Positions 59,793 to 64,000 of a stretch of 64,000 nucleotides of DNA are shown one piece after another. This stretch comes from Pseudomonadota bacterium (GTDB taxonomy: Bacteria; Pseudomonadota; Gammaproteobacteria; Burkholderiales; JABEVD01). The position numbers were made by a program, and so were the translations under genes. The DNA is taken from positions 1 through 64,000 of the forward strand of contig JAJZTQ010000012.1 of the NCBI GenBank assembly GCA_021848825.1. Reading direction: 5' to 3'. Each line of letters starts with the position of its first letter. Position 1 is the stretch's first letter. Below the pieces are notes generated by a model. The model made no database searches. It was not told the DNA's origin and was given only the letters and a program-made list of their open reading frames with translations.

Positions 59793-60898
59793 AAATGCGC
59801 CTCAACGGATTGATAAAAAAGGAATTCATACAGATCATCAGGGATCCCAGCAGCATTGCCATCGCATTCCTGATGCCGCTCGTGTTGCTCTTCATTTTCG
59901 GCTACGGCGTATCCCTCGATTCGGAGCATATTCCGCTCGGACTGGTGATCGAATCGCCAAGCGCCGATGCCTCCAATTTCGCCTCCTCCTTCCACGCCTC
60001 CCGCTATTTCGAAACCCATCATTTTTCAACAACGAGGGCTGCGAAGCAGGCCATGATGGAAGGCCAAATCAGCGCGATCATCGTGCTGAAGCAGGATTTC
60101 TCCGAGGAGCTGAGGCGTTCCGGCGCTCCGGTTCAATTGCTGCTCAATGGCGTGGACGAGAACACGGCGAGGATCATTTCAGGTTATGTCGACGGCGCCT
60201 TTCAGAAATGGCTGGAGCGCGATGCCGACGCCCGCGGCATGGCGCTCGAAACGCCGGTCAGGATAGAACAGCGGATCTGGTACAACAGCGAACTGAGGAG
60301 CAGGAATTTCCTCGTTCCGGGATTGATCGCGGTGATCATGACCCTGATCGGTGCGCTTCTGACTGCGCTCGTCATGGCGCGCGAATGGGAGAGGGGAACC
60401 ATGGAAGCGCTGCTTGTCACACCGCTTTCGATGAATGAAGTGATCCTTGGCAAACTGATTCCCTATTTCCTGCTCGGGATGGGGGGATTGGCGCTATCGG
60501 TTGCCATGGCGCTCTGGCTATTCCATGTCCCTCTCAGGGGCTCGCTCTGGCTCCTTTTCGCGACTTCGGCACTCTTTCTCATCGCAGCGCTTGGCATGGG
60601 GCTGCTGATTTCCTCAGTGGCGAAGAACCAGTTCGTGGCGGGGCAGATCGCCATCATCGGCACTTTTCTCCCGGCCTTCATCCTTTCAGGATTCATCTTC
60701 GACATCAACAGCATGCCAGGAATAGTCAGGCTCATCACCCATCTCATTGCGGCGCGTTATTACGTCTCCATCCTGCAGACGCTTTTCCTTGCAGGAAACG
60801 AATGGAGCGTGATCCTGCCCAATGCCGGCGCGCTGATCCTGCTCGCAGCGATCTTCCTCGGACTCACCTGGAGAAAGACGAAAAAGCGTCTCGAATAG
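59789..60898 (+). CDS. ABC-2 type permease (YbhS-like)
   Basis: LIKKEFIQIIRDPSSIAIAFLMPLVLLFIFGYGVSLD. Confidence 0.93.
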   Translation: MKMRLNGLIKKEFIQIIRDPSSIAIAFLMPLVLLFIFGYGVSLDSEHIPLGLVIESPSADASNFASSFHASRYFETHHFSTTRAAKQAMMEGQISAIIVLKQDFSEELRRSGAPVQLLLNGVDENTARIISGYVDGAFQKWLERDADARGMALETPVRIEQRIWYNSELRSRNFLVPGLIAVIMTLIGALLTALVMAREWERGTMEALLVTPLSMNEVILGKLIPYFLLGMGGLALSVAMALWLFHVPLRGSLWLLFATSALFLIAALGMGLLISSVAKNQFVAGQIAIIGTFLPAFILSGFIFDINSMPGIVRLITHLIAARYYVSILQTLFLAGNEWSVILPNAGALILLAAIFLGLTWRKTKKRLE

Positions 60899-60899
60899 C

Positions 60900-62006
60900 A
60901 TGTGGAAAAGGATCTATGCCCTGATGATCAAGGAATTCCTTGCCCTGATGAAGGACAAGGCGGGCAGACTCGTGCTGGTCGGCCCGCCCGTGATCCAGAT
61001 ACTGGTATTCGGCTATGCCGCGACCTTCGATCTGAAGCATGTCCCCTATGCGGTGTACTCTGAGGACAGGGGATACCTCTCCAGAGATCTGCTCGCCGCC
61101 TTTCAAGGCTCTTCCAGCTTCACCCTGAAGGCGGTATTGCACGACGAGCGCCGGGTCGCGGAACTCGTCCAGAGCAAAAAGGTGCTGATGGTGATCAGGA
61201 TAGGCCAGAACTTCAGCGCCGATCTCGCCAGGGGAGGCACCACAGCCTTCCAGATCATCGTCGACGGAAGAAATTCCAATACTGCCATGCTCGTCGTCAA
61301 TTATGCAGGCACTATCGTCAAGGCATTCAACGAGAACCTGGCGCAAAGCCATGGCAGGGCGATGCCGGTCCGTATAGACACGCGAGCCTGGTTCAATCCG
61401 AACCTCGAGAGTCGCTGGTTTTTCATTCCGGGCATCGTGGGATTGCTGACGCTCCTTATCACCATGCTCGTCACCTCGCTTTCCGTGGCAAGAGAGAGGG
61501 AACAGGGTACCTTCGATCAATTGCTGGTGACACCGATGAGCCCGCTTGAAATTCTGATAGGGAAGGCCCTTCCCGGGTTCCTGATCGGCATTTTCGAGGC
61601 AACGGTCGTCGTTCTGGCAGCCGTATTCTGGTTCAAGATCCCTTTTCTGGGCAGCGTCCTGACGCTCTATCTCTGCATCCTCATCTTCCTCCTCCCCGCA
61701 GTCGGAATGGGCCTGATGATCTCGTCCATCGCGGTGACCCAGCAGCAGGGATTGCTCGGCGCTTTCTTTTTCATGGTGCCGGCGATCATCCTTTCAGGCT
61801 TCGCCACGCCGATCAGGAACATGCCTGAAATCGTCCAGGACCTTACCCTCATCAATCCGATGCGCTATTTTCTGGTGATGCTGCGCGGCGTTTTCCTGGA
61901 GGGAACGCCTCTTCATCTGCTGCTTCCCGAGCTCTGGCCGCTCGTCGCGATAGGTTTGGTCTCGCTCGCGATTGCGGGATGGCTTTTCAGGAACAGGATG
62001 TACTAG
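60900..62006 (+). CDS. ABC-2 type permease (YbhR-like)
   Basis: LMIKEFLALMKDKAGRLVLVGPPVIQILVFGYAATFDLKHV. Confidence 0.93.
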   Translation: MWKRIYALMIKEFLALMKDKAGRLVLVGPPVIQILVFGYAATFDLKHVPYAVYSEDRGYLSRDLLAAFQGSSSFTLKAVLHDERRVAELVQSKKVLMVIRIGQNFSADLARGGTTAFQIIVDGRNSNTAMLVVNYAGTIVKAFNENLAQSHGRAMPVRIDTRAWFNPNLESRWFFIPGIVGLLTLLITMLVTSLSVAREREQGTFDQLLVTPMSPLEILIGKALPGFLIGIFEATVVVLAAVFWFKIPFLGSVLTLYLCILIFLLPAVGMGLMISSIAVTQQQGLLGAFFFMVPAIILSGFATPIRNMPEIVQDLTLINPMRYFLVMLRGVFLEGTPLHLLLPELWPLVAIGLVSLAIAGWLFRNRMY

Positions 62007-62025
62007 GGCGTGTTAACACGCCCTA
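62004..62025. repeat. Perfect 22-bp palindrome TAGGGCGTGTTAACACGCCCTA (copy 2)
   Basis: Read directly; includes the TAG stops of genes on both strands. Confidence 0.85.
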
Positions 62026-62196
62026 ACCTACGAGCGTGAGAGAGCGGTATGAAACCAGGCAGCCGAACAGGAAGAGGCCTATCGCCCAGAGCAGCCTGTT
62101 CTTGTGCACGAAATAGTGATAGTAGAGGATGAGGAAGGTGATCGTCATGAAGGCCGGCGCCAGTCTAGCCACATGGATCATGTAGGGATCGTTCAT
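62023..62196 (-). CDS. Small membrane protein (57 aa, not in the ORF track)
   Basis: Manual translation MNDPYMIHVARLAPAFMTITFLILYYHYFVHKNRLLWAIGLFLFGCLVSYRSLTLVG*; GAGGAG ribosome-binding site upstream. Confidence 0.65.
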   Translation of the reverse strand: MNDPYMIHVARLAPAFMTITFLILYYHYFVHKNRLLWAIGLFLFGCLVSYRSLTLVG

Positions 62197-62232
62197 TTTC
62201 TCCTCCTCGGTCGTTTTCGATCATTCTACTCC

Positions 62233-62262
62233 ACAAAAGAAAAGGGGGCTTGAAGCCCCCTC
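62233..62262 (-). terminator. Rho-independent terminator of amtB
   Basis: Minus strand AGGGGGCTT-c-AAGCCCCCT followed by TTTCTTTT, just past the amtB stop. Confidence 0.88.
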
Positions 62263-62282
62263 GATCCGGTTTGAATGTCTCC

Positions 62283-63656
62283 TTATTCGACGCGTTCGCC
62301 GTGAAGGCTGACGTCGAGACCTTCGCGTTCCTGTTCTTCGCTGACTCTGAGGCCGACGACCATGTCGATGACCTTGAGGATGACGAAACTCACGACCGCG
62401 TCATAGACGATCGTGACCAGCACGCCCTTGGCCTGGATCATCAACTGCGCGCCGTTTCCTTCGAGAACGCCTGCCGTTCCGCCGATTGCCTTGACTGCAA
62501 ACACGCCGGTGAGTATCGCACCGACAATGCCGCCGATGGCATGGACGCCAAAGGCATCGAGCGAATCGTCATAGCCGATCAGGTTCTTCATGTAGACTGC
62601 CGTCCAGAAGCAGATCACGCCGGCTGCGATGCCGATCACGAGCGCTCCCATCGGACCCACGAAGCCGGATGCAGGCGTGATCGCAACCAAGCCTGCAACT
62701 GCGCCCGAGCAGATACCCAGCACCGAGGGCTTGCCCTTGGCCAGCCATTCGGCAAACATCCAGGAAAGCGCAGCCATTGCGGTAGCGATCTGGGTCACGG
62801 CCATTGCCATGCCTGCACGGTCATTTGCAGCGCCGGCAGAACCTGCATTGAAGCCGAACCAGCCCACCCACAGCAGCGATGCGCCGATCAGGGTCAGCAC
62901 CAGGTTATGCGGGGGCATCGGCTCCTTGCCATAACCCACGCGCTTGCCCATCACCAGGGCTGCAACCAGGCCTGCCACACCGGCATTGATGTGAACCACC
63001 GTGCCGCCTGCGAAGTCCAGCACGCCGTCGCCGCCGAGCCATCCTCCCGGACCCCAGACCATGTGGGCGATAGGCGCATAGACAAGAATAAGCCAGAATC
63101 CCATGAACCAGAGCATCGCCGAGAATTTCATGCGGTCTGCGAAAGCACCCGTGATGAGCGCCGGCGTGATGATGGCGAAAGTCATCTGGAAGGTCATGTA
63201 GGTGGACTCGGGAATCGTTCCGGCCAGGGCATTGACTGCATCAAGCCCCATGCCTGAAAGGAAGAGCCGGCTCATCCCTCCGAAATAGCCATTCCCGTTC
63301 GTGAACGCCAGGCTGTAGCCGATGATCATCCAGAGCACCGTCACAAGACAGGTGATGGCGAAACTCTGCATCACCGTCGCCAGCACGTTTTTCTTGCGCA
63401 CCATGCCGCCATAGAAGAGCGCAAGCCCGGGAATGGTCATCAACAGCACGAGCGCAGTCGAAGTCAGCATCCAGGCATTGTCTCCCGAATTGACGAAAGC
63501 GCCGGGATTGGGCGCTGCAGGCGCCGCAGCCGCGGGTGCAGCCGGCGCCGCCGCGGCAGGCGCCGCCGCGGGGGCTGAAGCATCGTCGGCGAAAACAGGC
63601 GATGCAAAACAAAGCGCTCCGAAAAGCGAGAGCAGTAACCAAAACTTTCTCATCAT
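62283..63656 (-). CDS. amtB: Ammonium transporter AmtB
   Basis: NSGDNAWMLTSTALVLLMTIPGLALFYGGMVRKKNVLATVMQSFAI...FAGGTVVHINAGVAGL. Confidence 0.96.
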   Translation of the reverse strand: MMRKFWLLLSLFGALCFASPVFADDASAPAAAPAAAAPAAPAAAAPAAPNPGAFVNSGDNAWMLTSTALVLLMTIPGLALFYGGMVRKKNVLATVMQSFAITCLVTVLWMIIGYSLAFTNGNGYFGGMSRLFLSGMGLDAVNALAGTIPESTYMTFQMTFAIITPALITGAFADRMKFSAMLWFMGFWLILVYAPIAHMVWGPGGWLGGDGVLDFAGGTVVHINAGVAGLVAALVMGKRVGYGKEPMPPHNLVLTLIGASLLWVGWFGFNAGSAGAANDRAGMAMAVTQIATAMAALSWMFAEWLAKGKPSVLGICSGAVAGLVAITPASGFVGPMGALVIGIAAGVICFWTAVYMKNLIGYDDSLDAFGVHAIGGIVGAILTGVFAVKAIGGTAGVLEGNGAQLMIQAKGVLVTIVYDAVVSFVILKVIDMVVGLRVSEEQEREGLDVSLHGERVE

Positions 63657-63663
63657 GTTCTCC

Positions 63664-64000
<337 letters not shown>

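Overview
The window is a dense proteobacterial (probably betaproteobacterial) chromosome segment with about 60 protein genes. Most are housekeeping or metabolic: recG-ridA-rep, hrpA, pabB, an xdhC/2Fe-2S/molybdopterin-oxidase/mocA-like operon, a marR + tripartite RND efflux operon, an Arg/Lys/Orn decarboxylase, a lone motB, zwf-gnd-pgl, dgkA, metX-metW, a permease-less PTS (EIIA-HPr-EI), apbE, gshA-gshB, an ABC-F ATPase, an HlyD/ABC/ABC-2 exporter and amtB-glnK. No rRNA, tRNA, CRISPR array or intact transposase was seen. The unusual content lies between genes: (i) a 13.3-16.0 kb accessory patch bounded by 26-bp direct repeats, with REP-like palindromes, an orphan antitoxin, a parDE-like pair and a decayed GFA gene whose in-frame TGA sits at an expected Cys; (ii) two elements sharing a GGGAACCAC-type terminal inverted repeat, one about 52 bp and one about 275 bp; (iii) two copies of an ATTAG-N6-CTAAT motif upstream of two small, possibly sulfur-linked genes (DUF2892-like and TusE/DsrC-like); (iv) two copies of an AGGGCG(TG)TTAACACGCCCT palindrome placed right after stop codons; (v) a perfect 17-bp hairpin abutting the ribosome-binding site of a DUF488-like gene; (vi) two short genes (51 and 57 aa) missing from the supplied ORF track. 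None of these is proven to be a new system. All calls come from reading the sequence and remembered family hallmarks; no search was run.
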